NCBI GenBank assembly: GCA_024280115.1
Contig: JAJRQT010000090.1
Location: forward strand, 1 to 32,527
Origin: Bacteroidota bacterium
GTDB lineage: Bacteria; Bacteroidota; Bacteroidia; Cytophagales; Cyclobacteriaceae
DNA length: 32,527 nucleotides
Direction of reading: 5' to 3'
Shown: one piece after another, positions 1 through 6,776 of the stretch
Layout: each line of letters begins with the position of its first letter
Position numbering within the stretch: the stretch's first letter is position 1
The notes under the pieces: generated by a model
What the model was told of the DNA's origin: nothing
The model's input: only the letters and a program-made list of their open reading frames with translations
Database searches by the model: none
Position numbers and translations under genes: made by a program

Positions 1-42
1 CAGATCTCCTGCAGTAACAGTATTATTGGCGGTAGTGGCCAT
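1..42 (-). CDS. N-terminus of a gene leaving the window (partial, unknown)
   Basis: On the minus strand an ATG at 42-40 opens a frame of 14 codons (MATTANNTVTAGDL) that runs off the left edge. No stop interrupts it, but 14 codons prove little and no clear ribosome binding site precedes it, which is common in Bacteroidota. The residues are too few to name a family. It is the only visible candidate for a gene at this edge. Confidence 0.35.
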   Translation of the reverse strand, partial: MATTANNTVTAGDL

Positions 43-107
43 CGATCGAATTAACGATATGTCCGGAGATGTTTTTTATAGATTATTTTCAAAACAAATC
101 TGATCTT

Positions 108-205
108 GCGAATGTCAGAGTATTAATTGAGGTCCCTTAGCGCTCGATCAAGCCCTGGCAACCTCCAGCATCAAGTTGCCGTTACTCTGAACCCCTGAGA
201 ATCGC
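108..205 (+). ncRNA. Structured RNA candidate, S-box (SAM-I)-like core
   Basis: An outer stem pairs TCAGAGTA (115-122) with TACTCTGA (183-190), further closed by GCGA (108-111) and TCGC (202-205). Inside, GAGGT (129-133) pairs with ACCTC (161-165). The segment CTCGATCAAGCCCTGGCAACC (143-163) recalls the conserved GAUGAAGCC-GGCAACC stretch of SAM-I riboswitches. The canonical GAGGGA kink-turn strand is not seen, so this may be a degenerate S-box or an unrelated hairpin. No open frame follows on this strand for about 450 bases; a methionine or SAM gene would be expected. Confidence 0.25.
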
Positions 206-662
206 ACATACAAAACCTGCCTTACCTATGTTCTGTATATGGCAAGGAAAAGGGCTTTAAATAGTGATTTATATTCATTTTGCTCTCAAAAATATTAGAT
301 GATGATAAAAAGCTATTTAACCTCTCAGGTTACTCAGGTCAAAATCGGAAGGTCTAGTTTGCAACGGAAAGCGGGTTTTATCACCTGGTTCTCAAGTCCC
401 CAAAACCGGAAGCAAAGCTAATAGAAAATCGTTTTTATTTCAGAAATAGGAGCTAATTAATAGGAGAGATTACATATATTATTTATTGAAAGTGGAATAA
501 TTACATGTATTCCTATTCCTTTATAATCAGTTATTTAACGAAAACTCAAATAATTATAATTATATTGTTAATAAATTGCACTTACCTAATAGTACTTTTA
601 AGTATATATGATTGATTTTAATAATATGTAAATTCGTTTTACCATTTGTTTAAACAGCCGAC
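206..662. other. Gene-free stretch
   Basis: About 460 bases without a credible open frame on either strand. The left part is mixed in composition, with a weak hairpin formed by GGTTTT (374-379) and AAAACC (402-407). The right part (430-660) is very AT-rich and probably contains the promoter of the gene at 663. I see no tRNA or insertion-sequence end. Confidence 0.5.
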
Positions 663-896
663 GTGAATATAAAAATTAATCCTAACCGAAATGAAATTAA
701 TTCATTCAGTACATTTCGAAAATTCTATAATGAATTTCTAAATGAAAAATTAGATGAAGAAATAGCATTTAAAAAGGCCAATGAGATTTTCTTTGGTAAA
801 TATGGATATAATCCGTACCACAATTTTGAAGAATACCTATCTGAATTGTTTAATAATCATGATGGGTTTCAGATTTTAAAAAGACAAATTTATTAA
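663..896 (+). CDS. Small hypothetical protein
   Basis: A 77-residue protein from a GTG start; the nearest upstream in-frame stop is at 651-653, so the start cannot lie much further out. It is charged and soluble-looking, with no signal peptide or membrane segment, and carries aromatic-rich stretches (FRKFYNEFLNEKL, GKYGYNPYHNFEEYL). I recognise no family. The next gene begins two bases after its stop, so the two are probably co-transcribed and may act together. Confidence 0.55.
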   Translation: MNIKINPNRNEINSFSTFRKFYNEFLNEKLDEEIAFKKANEIFFGKYGYNPYHNFEEYLSELFNNHDGFQILKRQIY

Positions 897-898
897 CC

Positions 899-1180
899 AT
901 GATTTATTTAATTATTTTAGCCATAATTATAATTACGGCATCTTTGCTCCTTTCGAATAAGGAGAAAGTTGAAACCAAAACAGATGGGAATCTTCCCTGG
1001 ATAGAATTGATCAGCAATTTTAAAACTGCTGCTTTCCAAATTAAAAACACCGAAGAACTCAAAAAATATCTATCTGATATTAATGATCAAGTGAAAAATT
1101 TTGAAACAGATTATGCTTTTTTAGTTGATTTTAATTCAATAATCCGGCAAACAAGAGAAAGATTAAACGAGAAAGGATAA
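899..1180 (+). CDS. Small membrane-anchored hypothetical protein
   Basis: A 93-residue protein with a strongly hydrophobic N-terminal segment (about residues 2-19), followed by a polar, probably alpha-helical tail rich in Lys, Glu and Asn. The pattern fits a single-pass inner-membrane protein with one soluble domain of about 70 residues. It starts two bases after the 663-896 gene and so probably belongs to the same transcript. No family is recognised. The gene pair lies at the left border of the cassette-like region with repeats at 1234, 2235 and 3415. Confidence 0.55.
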   Translation: MIYLIILAIIIITASLLLSNKEKVETKTDGNLPWIELISNFKTAAFQIKNTEELKKYLSDINDQVKNFETDYAFLVDFNSIIRQTRERLNEKG

Positions 1181-1233
1181 AGAATGTACAATGCTTTTTT
1201 TAAAGTAACATTCCGGACAATATTCGATAATAA

Positions 1234-1251
1234 AACTCCTGTTCTGGGCAC
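1234..1251 (+). repeat. 18-bp direct repeat, copy 1
   Basis: AACTCCTGTTCTGGGCAC, identical to the copy at 2235-2252 in the same orientation. The two copies bracket the HicBA genes. The flanks differ, so this is a short conserved boundary sequence rather than a long duplication. Confidence 0.7.
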
Positions 1252-1394
1252 CAATGGCCTGTAATGATAAATTGCAATGCATTTATTCAATCTTAATTTA
1301 ACAGTCATTTTTATTAGCCTAGTATCGTAAAACTTTCATCAGATTTATTCGTTTTTGAATATTGACCGACCCGTTTCAATAAATTTGAGTTACA

Positions 1395-1402
1395 TACCTT
1401 TG
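1395..1402 (+). promoter_or_regulatory. Probable promoter -7 box for hicBA
   Basis: TACCTTTG fits the Bacteroidota -7 consensus TAnnTTTG. A weak -33-like TTTC lies at 1374-1377, 17 bases upstream. The start of the antitoxin gene is 121-163 bases downstream, leaving a long leader. Confidence 0.4.
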
Positions 1403-1522
1403 TTGGGCTCTGCCTGCGGGAGGTTGTGACAATCAATAAATAGAATTACTTAAGTTAATTTGACAAGTTAGAGTTAACTTGTTTATAATTGTAAGTAAAG
1501 CAATAGCACATATTCATAATCA

Positions 1523-1918
1523 ATGGAAAATTTAGGATTTAGAGGTACATGGGGAAAAAGTGGGATGAAGATTAAGGTGACAATTGATCTCATTTCATTT
1601 GAGGATGAAGGGAGTATAGTTTTATACTGTCCTGCATTGGATTTAAGTGGTTATGGAAATGACGAACAAGAGGCAAAACAATCATTTCAAGTTGTATTAG
1701 ATCAATATTTTAGTTATACGCTTAACAAGGGCACTTTTAATGAAGAACTGAAAAAGCTGGGTTGGAAAGTGACTAAAAGCAAAAGAAAACCAATAACCCC
1801 TCCAAACCTGGAGTCTCTATTGCGTGATAATGAAAATTTCAGTAACATTTTCAATTCACATGATTTTAAAAAATTCACGGAAGGCATTGATATGCCTCAG
1901 CCAATGGCGCTTGCATAA
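1523..1918 (+). CDS. hicB: HicB-like antitoxin
   Basis: A protein of 131 residues whose centre (about residues 31-81) reads as a HicB fold: a strand with YCPALDLSGYG (35-45), then a helix of the EEAK..F....D.Y type and a KLGW end. HicB proteins bind and neutralise the HicA RNase, and usually repress their own operon. The C-terminal 50 residues are polar; no clear helix-turn-helix is visible to me. ATG at 1565 (residue 15, MKIKVTIDLI) matches the usual family start better than the ATG at 1523. The toxin gene begins immediately after its stop, with antitoxin first and toxin second. Confidence 0.85.
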   Translation: MENLGFRGTWGKSGMKIKVTIDLISFEDEGSIVLYCPALDLSGYGNDEQEAKQSFQVVLDQYFSYTLNKGTFNEELKKLGWKVTKSKRKPITPPNLESLLRDNENFSNIFNSHDFKKFTEGIDMPQPMALA

Positions 1919-2155
1919 ATGCCAAAATCAATTAAGAACATAAAACTTAATACCTTTAGAAAATTCCTATTATCTCACGGATGTAAAATAATCAGAAAGA
2001 AAGGGGGGCATGAGATTTGGAGCCACAGAGATGCAACAAGACCAATTACCCTACAATCACATATAGATCCGGTACCAGCATTTATTATACTTAATAATCT
2101 GAAAACTTTAGGAGTCACCAAAGTAGATTTTCTAAAAGAAATAGATAAACTATAA
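1919..2155 (+). CDS. hicA: HicA-like mRNA interferase toxin
   Basis: A 78-residue HicA-family protein: a double-stranded-RNA-binding-like fold with the catalytic histidine in KKGGHEIWSH (His31), then a strand ending in LQSHIDPVP and a C-terminal helix. HicA cleaves mRNA and halts growth when unopposed. The ATG directly abuts the TAA of hicB (zero spacing), so translation is coupled. Length and the GGH motif are normal, so the toxin looks intact. The pair is bracketed by identical 18-bp repeats. Confidence 0.87.
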   Translation: MPKSIKNIKLNTFRKFLLSHGCKIIRKKGGHEIWSHRDATRPITLQSHIDPVPAFIILNNLKTLGVTKVDFLKEIDKL

Positions 2156-2234
2156 TTTTGGCCGCAGCTTTTGTCACAATCCTGATACACTTTCACGAAA
2201 ATGTTGCTTTAAATAGCCCACAGGCCTATAATTC

Positions 2235-2252
2235 AACTCCTGTTCTGGGCAC
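2235..2252 (+). repeat. 18-bp direct repeat, copy 2
   Basis: Identical to 1234-1251. It lies 80 bases after the hicA stop, so the two copies frame the toxin-antitoxin pair. Confidence 0.7.
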
Positions 2253-2310
2253 TTTTCACCCAAAATCCTACACAAAAGATTTTTTACGGATGAATGGAGG
2301 TGGGTTTTGT

Positions 2311-2332
2311 GTTTCAACATGGTTTCAACATG
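2311..2332 (+). repeat. 11-bp tandem repeat
   Basis: GTTTCAACATG occurs twice in immediate succession (2311-2321 and 2322-2332), close to the second cassette-boundary repeat. An 11-bp duplication shifts the reading frame, which may explain the broken coding signal around it. Confidence 0.6.
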
Positions 2333-2471
2333 GGAGAATTACAACATCACTGTTGAAATCGATGATATGAAGTGAACCTAACCAAATGGATTAATATACT
2401 AACCGATGTGAATAAACTATAAAGGAGAATTATTCAACAAAGTACGTTTTATTATAATTTTTTTAACTATT

Positions 2472-2503
2472 AAATTTTATAAGAGATGAAAGACAAAAAC
2501 ACT
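2472..2503 (+). repeat. Leader repeat, copy 1 (also 3001-3030)
   Basis: The 32 bases around the start of the 2486 gene and the 30 bases around the start of the 3014 gene (3001-3030) align with two one-base gaps and one mismatch. The shared core is AAATTTT..AAGAGATGAA..GACAAAAAC. It covers ribosome binding site, start codon and the first five codons. It may be a small duplication or convergent use of the same initiation sequence. Confidence 0.45.
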
Positions 2504-3010
2504 GCAGGAATTCTCGCATTACTTTTGGGTGGTATTGGTATTCATAGGTTTTATTTGGGTCAAAATGGGTTAGGCATTTTATATCTATTGTTTTGCTGGA
2601 CACTTATCCCTACAGTTGTAGGTGTTATTGATGCATTTTTTTTTTGGTTCATGAGTAAAGACAAATTTAATCGAAAGTACTATTATGTTTGGCCGGATAA
2701 GACGGAATTAACATACGGAGACGAATTGATTGTGGTTGGTATGTCTTATAGAATGAAAAACTATGAAGGAGTTGAGAAAGGAACATCCGTAGTTTTAAAA
2801 AGAGAACCTTCAAACGAGTATGACAATAATGCAGTTGCTGTATATGATTTAAATACGAGAAAGATGTTTGGCTATATATCGAAGGAGGAATGTAGGGCTG
2901 TCTCAAACTATCTCAAAGGAAAAAATCCTTATGCTGCAGACGTAAAATGGAGAGGTGACAGTAAGGCCATTATTAATGTACAAACAATTCAACCACTTAT
3001 AAATTTTTAA
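2486..3010 (+). CDS. TM2 domain-HIRAN domain fusion protein
   Basis: A protein of 174 residues in two parts. Residues 1-55 form a TM2 domain: two membrane segments joined by GGIGIHRFYLG (15-25), ending in VGVIDAFFFW (45-54). Residues about 80-165 look like a HIRAN domain: VGMSYR (84-89), the LKREPSNEYDNNAVAVY block (104-120) and GYIS (129-132). HIRAN domains occur in SNF2 helicases and bind DNA ends, though free-standing bacterial forms have unknown ligands. Here the domain would face the cytoplasm next to the membrane. The start follows AAGAG at normal spacing. The gene after it begins 3 bases past the stop. Confidence 0.75.
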   Translation: MKDKNTAGILALLLGGIGIHRFYLGQNGLGILYLLFCWTLIPTVVGVIDAFFFWFMSKDKFNRKYYYVWPDKTELTYGDELIVVGMSYRMKNYEGVEKGTSVVLKREPSNEYDNNAVAVYDLNTRKMFGYISKEECRAVSNYLKGKNPYAADVKWRGDSKAIINVQTIQPLINF

Positions 3011-3013
3011 GAG

Positions 3014-3349
3014 ATGAAGACAAAAACGCTTTTTACTTTGCTTATGGTAATTGCAATCTACAACAGCCAGGCACAAGATCTTAAAACCTTTGAATTGGAA
3101 TATGTTGAGGTTGTCGCAATTCAAAAAAAAATACAGGAATACTATCTGCTAATTGACCACGGGCAAGGTATTAACTATAAAAAGGGAGTCATATTGAAAG
3201 ATGAATCAGGGAATGATAAAGCTTTTACCGGAGTCACACAGATTCTTAATTATATGGATAAGCATGGGTGGAAATATGTAGATTTGTACAATGAAAACAA
3301 TGGTGGAATGATTATTAAAAGATACATATTTAAGCGAAAAGAAGAGTAA
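3014..3349 (+). CDS. Small secreted hypothetical protein
   Basis: A 111-residue protein with a signal peptide (residues 1 to about 20, ending NSQA before QDLKTF). The mature part has mixed charge and ends in KRYIFKRKEE. It resembles small Bacteroidota periplasmic proteins that carry a GWKYVDLY-type segment, but I cannot name a family. It starts 3 bases after the TM2-HIRAN gene, with a nearly copied initiation region, so the two form one unit. A diverged copy of the boundary repeat follows at 3415. Confidence 0.6.
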   Translation: MKTKTLFTLLMVIAIYNSQAQDLKTFELEYVEVVAIQKKIQEYYLLIDHGQGINYKKGVILKDESGNDKAFTGVTQILNYMDKHGWKYVDLYNENNGGMIIKRYIFKRKEE

Positions 3350-3414
3350 AAACAGATCAATGCTTCAATAATATAATCTAACGTCATGGAGATATAGTGC
3401 ATGGCGTGGGTTTT

Positions 3415-3425
3415 GTTCTAGGCAC
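3415..3425 (+). repeat. Diverged boundary repeat, copy 3
   Basis: GTTCTAGGCAC matches the last 11 bases of the 18-bp repeat (GTTCTGGGCAC) at 10 positions. It is preceded by GTGGGTTTTGT (3406-3416), which also occurs at 2300-2310 beside copy 2. It lies 66 bases after the TM2-HIRAN/secreted protein pair. Confidence 0.4.
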
Positions 3426-3534
3426 AATTATTTTTATACATCAAGCCTAATCAGGAATGGATAATTTTAATTTAATCACTTGTGAAGCGATCTGTATAGC
3501 GGTCTAAACTTACATTAAAAAACTGCCTTTGATC

Positions 3535-3719
3535 TTAATTATTGTAAAGTTTGGCAACTTCCTCAAATTGAAAATCAGTCTATTTCTCACTCTAATAAAT
3601 CTCAATTAACACAGAACCATTGAATATGATTTTTTCTTAAAACAATAGAATATATTGTCTAAACAAGGATTCAATGGATCAGCTTCTGCCTCATAGTCAA
3701 TGGTTTCAAATATATTCAT
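3535..3719 (-). pseudogene. Remnant of a small gene (unknown)
   Basis: Read leftwards from ATG at 3719, 37 codons stay open (MNIFETIDYEAEADP... to a TAA at 3608-3606). If the frame is shifted near codon 33, reading continues as NGSVLIEIY, stop, SEK, stop, TDFQFEEVAKLYNN and a final TAA at 3537-3535. The look of protein in both frames suggests a dead gene with one frameshift and two stops. The ATG overlaps the stop of the upstream remnant (TAATG), as in a coupled gene pair. I recognise no family; chance cannot be excluded in AT-rich DNA. Confidence 0.3.
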
Positions 3720-3930
3720 TAGTCAGGAATTACTTGGTTTTCCGTATAGTATATAATTCGCGTATAGCTGTTTAAAGAAAAATTCTCGACATACCTGCTT
3801 ACAAAAAGCACCTCTTTCTATTCGATTGTAGAATTGTAATGGGTTACCTTACAACGAAAATTTCATTAAAACTTATCAAAGCAGAGGATGATCATTCTTG
3901 TAAAATGGGAAAGTAATCACCAATTAGCAT
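3717..3930 (-). pseudogene. Remnant of a second small gene (unknown)
   Basis: On the minus strand from ATG at 3930 the frame reads MLIGDYFPILQE, TGA, SSSALISFNEIFVVR, TAA, PITILQSNRK. After a one-frame shift it reads EVLFVSRYVENFSLNS and on to QVIPD, ending TAA at 3721-3719. That stop overlaps the start of the next remnant. Two stops and one frameshift in about 70 codons mark it as dead if it ever was a gene. No family recognised. Confidence 0.28.
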
Positions 3931-4055
3931 TTTATTGATATTGATAAAGTCGAAGTGAATATAATTTGTGTATTCCAATGAATTACGCATCGGTTTTTAT
4001 TCCGAAATTAATATAGAGTATTAAATTTTATTTTCAACCAAACCAAAAAACCAAA

Positions 4056-4109
4056 ATGGCTAAAAAAGTAAAAATTGATTGACCACTTAGTTTTAAAGAA
4101 CTAAAGAGA
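4056..4109 (+). other. Former N-terminus of the protease, cut by in-frame TGA
   Basis: ATG at 4056 opens MAKKVKID, then TGA at 4080-4082, then PLSFKELKR directly in frame with the protease gene that continues at 4110. The nine codons after the stop look like coding sequence, so the original start was probably 4056 and the TGA is a later nonsense change, a sequencing error or a read-through site. Confidence 0.5.
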
Positions 4110-5192
4110 TTGAAACCAAGACCACCTAAAGCGTTTCCTCCTGAATTAATGAACGTCAATCTGGGTACATTTACATTACCCGATGGCACTGCTCCCAAAG
4201 TTATAAGGGATTGGAGTGGGGAGAATTCCTTTCGGATTGTGGCTGATGTTTCAAGAAATGAAATTGAGAAATCAGGGAATCAGGTAATCAAAAATATTCC
4301 ATTTGAACGTATTCCTGAAACTAGGATAACTGAAAACCTGGCCGGAGGACTGGAGAAAATCAAGGTTCTGGATGGTAAATATTCTGCTTATTCTCCATTG
4401 AACTATATACCGGGTATTTCTCGATTAGATTTGGAAATTGCAGAGAGGTTTAAAAAAATAAGAGAGAAGGATGACAAACCCACAAATATTTTTGGGGCTG
4501 ATGACCGATATATTTATAACGATTCCAGTTACCCATGGAGGACAGTCGGCCGTGTATGGACTGCGAGCGGAGCTTGTACTGGTTGTACAATTGGTCCTCG
4601 CCTTGTATTAACTGCAAGTCATTGCGTCAATTGGCTAAGTGGTGGGGGAGCAGGTTGGATAAAATTTTCACCTGCTTACTATAATGGGAATGGACCCTGG
4701 GGAGAGTATTATGCGACAAGGGTACTTTATTGGAATAAAGCACAGGGAGGATTAAGCGATTTGGAGACTGCTTTTGATTATGTTGTTTTGGTAATGAACG
4801 ACTATGTGGGAAATCATGTTGGATATCCTGGATACAGGTCTTATTCAAGTTCATGGAATGGAGATGCCGTTTGGCAACACATGGGTTATCCCGGTGATCT
4901 GACCTCGACTCAACGTCCGGCGTTTTTGGGAAGTTGCACAATATCTTCTACCTCTTCACAGAGCTTATCCGGTCAAACAGGAAATGTTTTAGGGCACTTT
5001 AATGATATTACCGGCGGACATTCCGGTGGTCCGGTTTGGGGATGGTGGTCTGGTGAGGCCTGGCCAAGAGTGGTAGGCGTTCAAAGTGCTGAAGCTTCAA
5101 TACCCGCATTTAATACATCCGGTGATAATGAATTTGGCGGTGGGCAGGCTTTGAGTTCACTTATATCATGGGGCAGGAGTAATTATCCATAG
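4110..5192 (+). CDS. Trypsin-like (S1 fold) serine protease
   Basis: A protein of 360 residues from a TTG start (AAAGAG just upstream), or about 378 if read from ATG 4056 through the TGA. Residues 1 to about 140 form a polar pro-region. The catalytic domain follows: TASHC with His171, AFDYVVLVM with Asp223, and GGHSGGPVW with Ser305, so the triad is complete. Cys156, Cys159, Cys172 and Cys276 could make disulfides. The order and motifs resemble V8/glutamyl-endopeptidase-like S1 proteases. No signal peptide is present from either start, which is odd for this class. It stands alone, with a hairpin after its stop. Confidence 0.8.
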   Translation: MKPRPPKAFPPELMNVNLGTFTLPDGTAPKVIRDWSGENSFRIVADVSRNEIEKSGNQVIKNIPFERIPETRITENLAGGLEKIKVLDGKYSAYSPLNYIPGISRLDLEIAERFKKIREKDDKPTNIFGADDRYIYNDSSYPWRTVGRVWTASGACTGCTIGPRLVLTASHCVNWLSGGGAGWIKFSPAYYNGNGPWGEYYATRVLYWNKAQGGLSDLETAFDYVVLVMNDYVGNHVGYPGYRSYSSSWNGDAVWQHMGYPGDLTSTQRPAFLGSCTISSTSSQSLSGQTGNVLGHFNDITGGHSGGPVWGWWSGEAWPRVVGVQSAEASIPAFNTSGDNEFGGGQALSSLISWGRSNYP

Positions 5193-5242
5193 AATTTGAT
5201 GATCGGATAATCATTAGCCTCAATATAAGAAAGGGGAATGTA

Positions 5243-5294
5243 AATCCTCAGCGAGCCTGATTAATTACATCTGAACATCAGGCTCGCCAGGATT
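5243..5294. terminator. Strong hairpin between convergent genes
   Basis: GCGAGCCTGAT (5251-5261) pairs perfectly with ATCAGGCTCGC (5277-5287), and the stem is extended by AATCCT (5243-5248) with AGGATT (5289-5294). The loop is 15 bases. There is no long T run, but its place between the stops of the converging protease and oxidoreductase genes suggests a two-way transcription stop or mRNA end. Confidence 0.55.
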
Positions 5295-5414
5295 GATATA
5301 AGACTGGATTTATTTGTAATTCTATACAATCTATTGCTGATTCGTTAGACCACAATGAGTCGAAAAAAAAGACTGATATAATTATATTTCCTGCTTGAGG
5401 TAATTTCACTAAAT

Positions 5415-6776
5415 TTAAAATTCAGCCATTTGCCATCCTTTACGGTACGTTCGGCGAAGGAGTTTATCAGCATCGGGATTATTGGGAAATTTCATGTTCG
5501 CAGCATCCCAATCAAGCAATTGATCCGGTACACGAATTGCCACAGTGCCCAACAGGATTGCTTCTGTCATTGGTCCGGTTTGTGCAAAATGTGACTCAGT
5601 TTTTTCACCACCCAAACAAGCATCGACAAAGTGGTGGTAATGATTGCGATCTGCGAATTTCGGCATGTTGTAATTCTCAAATTTATTCTGTGGTAAAAGA
5701 ACCAGTCCCCCGGCATGGGCTATTAGTAGGGCACCTTTGGTACCAACCAGCATCGCCGATTCGACAGGATAATTTTCTCCCGGGAATAAATCGAGTATAT
5801 CCTGTGGTGGGTAAAACTCTCCATCGAACCACTCCAGTGGCAACTCATCAGATTCAGTTAATTCATTTCCGGGAAACTTCCAGGTAATGTGGTTACTCTG
5901 CGGCCAGACGTCTGATCTCCGTTCCGGAGATTCCTTCCAGGATTCCTGTACTTCGGCGATGACAGTCTTAGGAGGTTTCAAACCAATGCCTTTCCAGACA
6001 GCGTCAAATATATGACAACCGATGTCGCCGGACCATCCCGTTCCGAAGTCTTGCCATGATCTCCATATCATTGGATGATATATTTCAGGAGCATAAGGCC
6101 GCGTTGGCGCCGTGCCAATCCAAAGATCCCAACTTAAAATAGCTGGCGCTTCTTGCCCATGAGGCGGACGAGGTCCTTCGATCCTGTACTTCACTGCACT
6201 TGGGCGGTTTGCACTTAAATAGCAGTGTTTAATTTTTCCAATAGCCCCATCTTTAATCAATTGAACGGCTCTGCGATCATTGGCAGATGAGGCATGCTGT
6301 GTACCAAGTTGTGTGATTACACCAGCTTTAATCGATGCCTCAGTAAGCAAGCGTACCTCGGCTACATCGTGGCACATTGGCTTTTGACAATAGACATTTA
6401 AGCCCTTTTTAATGGCCTGAAAAGCGATAGAGAAATGACTATGATCCGGTACTGCGACGTTGACAGATTCAATTTTATCCCCTTCTTCTTTAAGAAGTTC
6501 CCGCCAATCGGTATATGTTCGGGCATCCGGGACAGCTTCAGAAGCTTTTTTCAATCTTTCCGCATCCACATCACAAAGTGCTACAATCTGCACTTTCGGA
6601 TGCTTGAGAAAGTTTTTAAGGTCACCCCAGCCCATACCACCAACACCTATACAGGCATGTTGGAGTATGCCATCATCAGGCGTACAGGATTCAAGGAAGA
6701 AAGGTGCAGCAACAGCACCTGTCGCGGTCGTTTGTAAAAACTTCCGACGTGATATTGAAAAGGTTCGATCTTTCAT
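5415..6776 (-). CDS. Tat-exported Gfo/Idh/MocA-family oxidoreductase
   Basis: A protein of 453 residues. The N-terminus carries a twin-arginine signal (SRRKFLQ, residues 9-15) followed by AAPFFLESC, so it is folded before export and may be lipid-anchored at Cys31. A Rossmann NAD(P) site follows (GVGGMGWGD, about 43-51; LCDVD), then CQKPMCHD in the place of the family's EKP motif, and GDIGCHIFD in the substrate domain. Such proteins oxidise or epimerise sugars and inositols; the substrate here is unknown. In Bacteroidota these exported forms are common near sugar-use genes, but no such genes are adjacent. Start ATG 6776 is the only one that gives the Tat signal. Confidence 0.85.
   Translation of the reverse strand: MKDRTFSISRRKFLQTTATGAVAAPFFLESCTPDDGILQHACIGVGGMGWGDLKNFLKHPKVQIVALCDVDAERLKKASEAVPDARTYTDWRELLKEEGDKIESVNVAVPDHSHFSIAFQAIKKGLNVYCQKPMCHDVAEVRLLTEASIKAGVITQLGTQHASSANDRRAVQLIKDGAIGKIKHCYLSANRPSAVKYRIEGPRPPHGQEAPAILSWDLWIGTAPTRPYAPEIYHPMIWRSWQDFGTGWSGDIGCHIFDAVWKGIGLKPPKTVIAEVQESWKESPERRSDVWPQSNHITWKFPGNELTESDELPLEWFDGEFYPPQDILDLFPGENYPVESAMLVGTKGALLIAHAGGLVLLPQNKFENYNMPKFADRNHYHHFVDACLGGEKTESHFAQTGPMTEAILLGTVAIRVPDQLLDWDAANMKFPNNPDADKLLRRTYRKGWQMAEF

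Larger units (their letters stand above)
1181..1522. other. Intergenic region before the HicBA pair
   Basis: No gene is visible. It contains the first copy of the 18-bp repeat (1234-1251) and a plausible promoter for the toxin-antitoxin pair (box at 1395-1402). Frames that overlap it are short and look like chance. Confidence 0.5.
2156..2485. other. Cassette boundary with gene remnants
   Basis: No intact gene. The second 18-bp repeat is at 2235-2252 and an 11-bp tandem duplication at 2311-2332. Coding-like fragments remain on the plus strand: one frame reads WENYNITVEIDDMK before a TGA (about 2331-2372), and another reads KWINILTDVNKL before TAA (about 2384-2422). These look like pieces of a small gene broken by a frameshift. 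The frame 2158-2370 that spans the repeat is judged spurious. Confidence 0.4.
3350..4055. other. Long gap with decayed genes
   Basis: About 700 bases without an intact gene. It contains the third boundary-repeat copy (3415-3425), two decayed minus-strand frames (3535-3719 and 3717-3930), and AT-rich DNA up to the protease gene, probably including its promoter. Confidence 0.45.

Noticed and set aside
371..407. tRNA-like T-arm (GGTTCTCAAGTCC)
   Set aside because: No acceptor, D or anticodon arm can be built around it.
320..425. SRP RNA-like sequence (CAGGTC...CGGAAGG...GCA)
   Set aside because: The conserved tetraloop stem and the AAGCAGC block are not in the required spacing; the match is only fragments.
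2158..2370. 70-codon plus-strand frame starting at TTG between hicA and the TM2-HIRAN gene
   Set aside because: It spans the boundary repeat and the tandem duplication, lacks a ribosome site, and its reading looks like translated repeat; the same 18-mer gives the residues TPVLGT also at 1234.
5537..5887. 116-codon plus-strand frame inside the oxidoreductase gene
   Set aside because: It is the shadow of a clear protein on the other strand; its residues show no family pattern.
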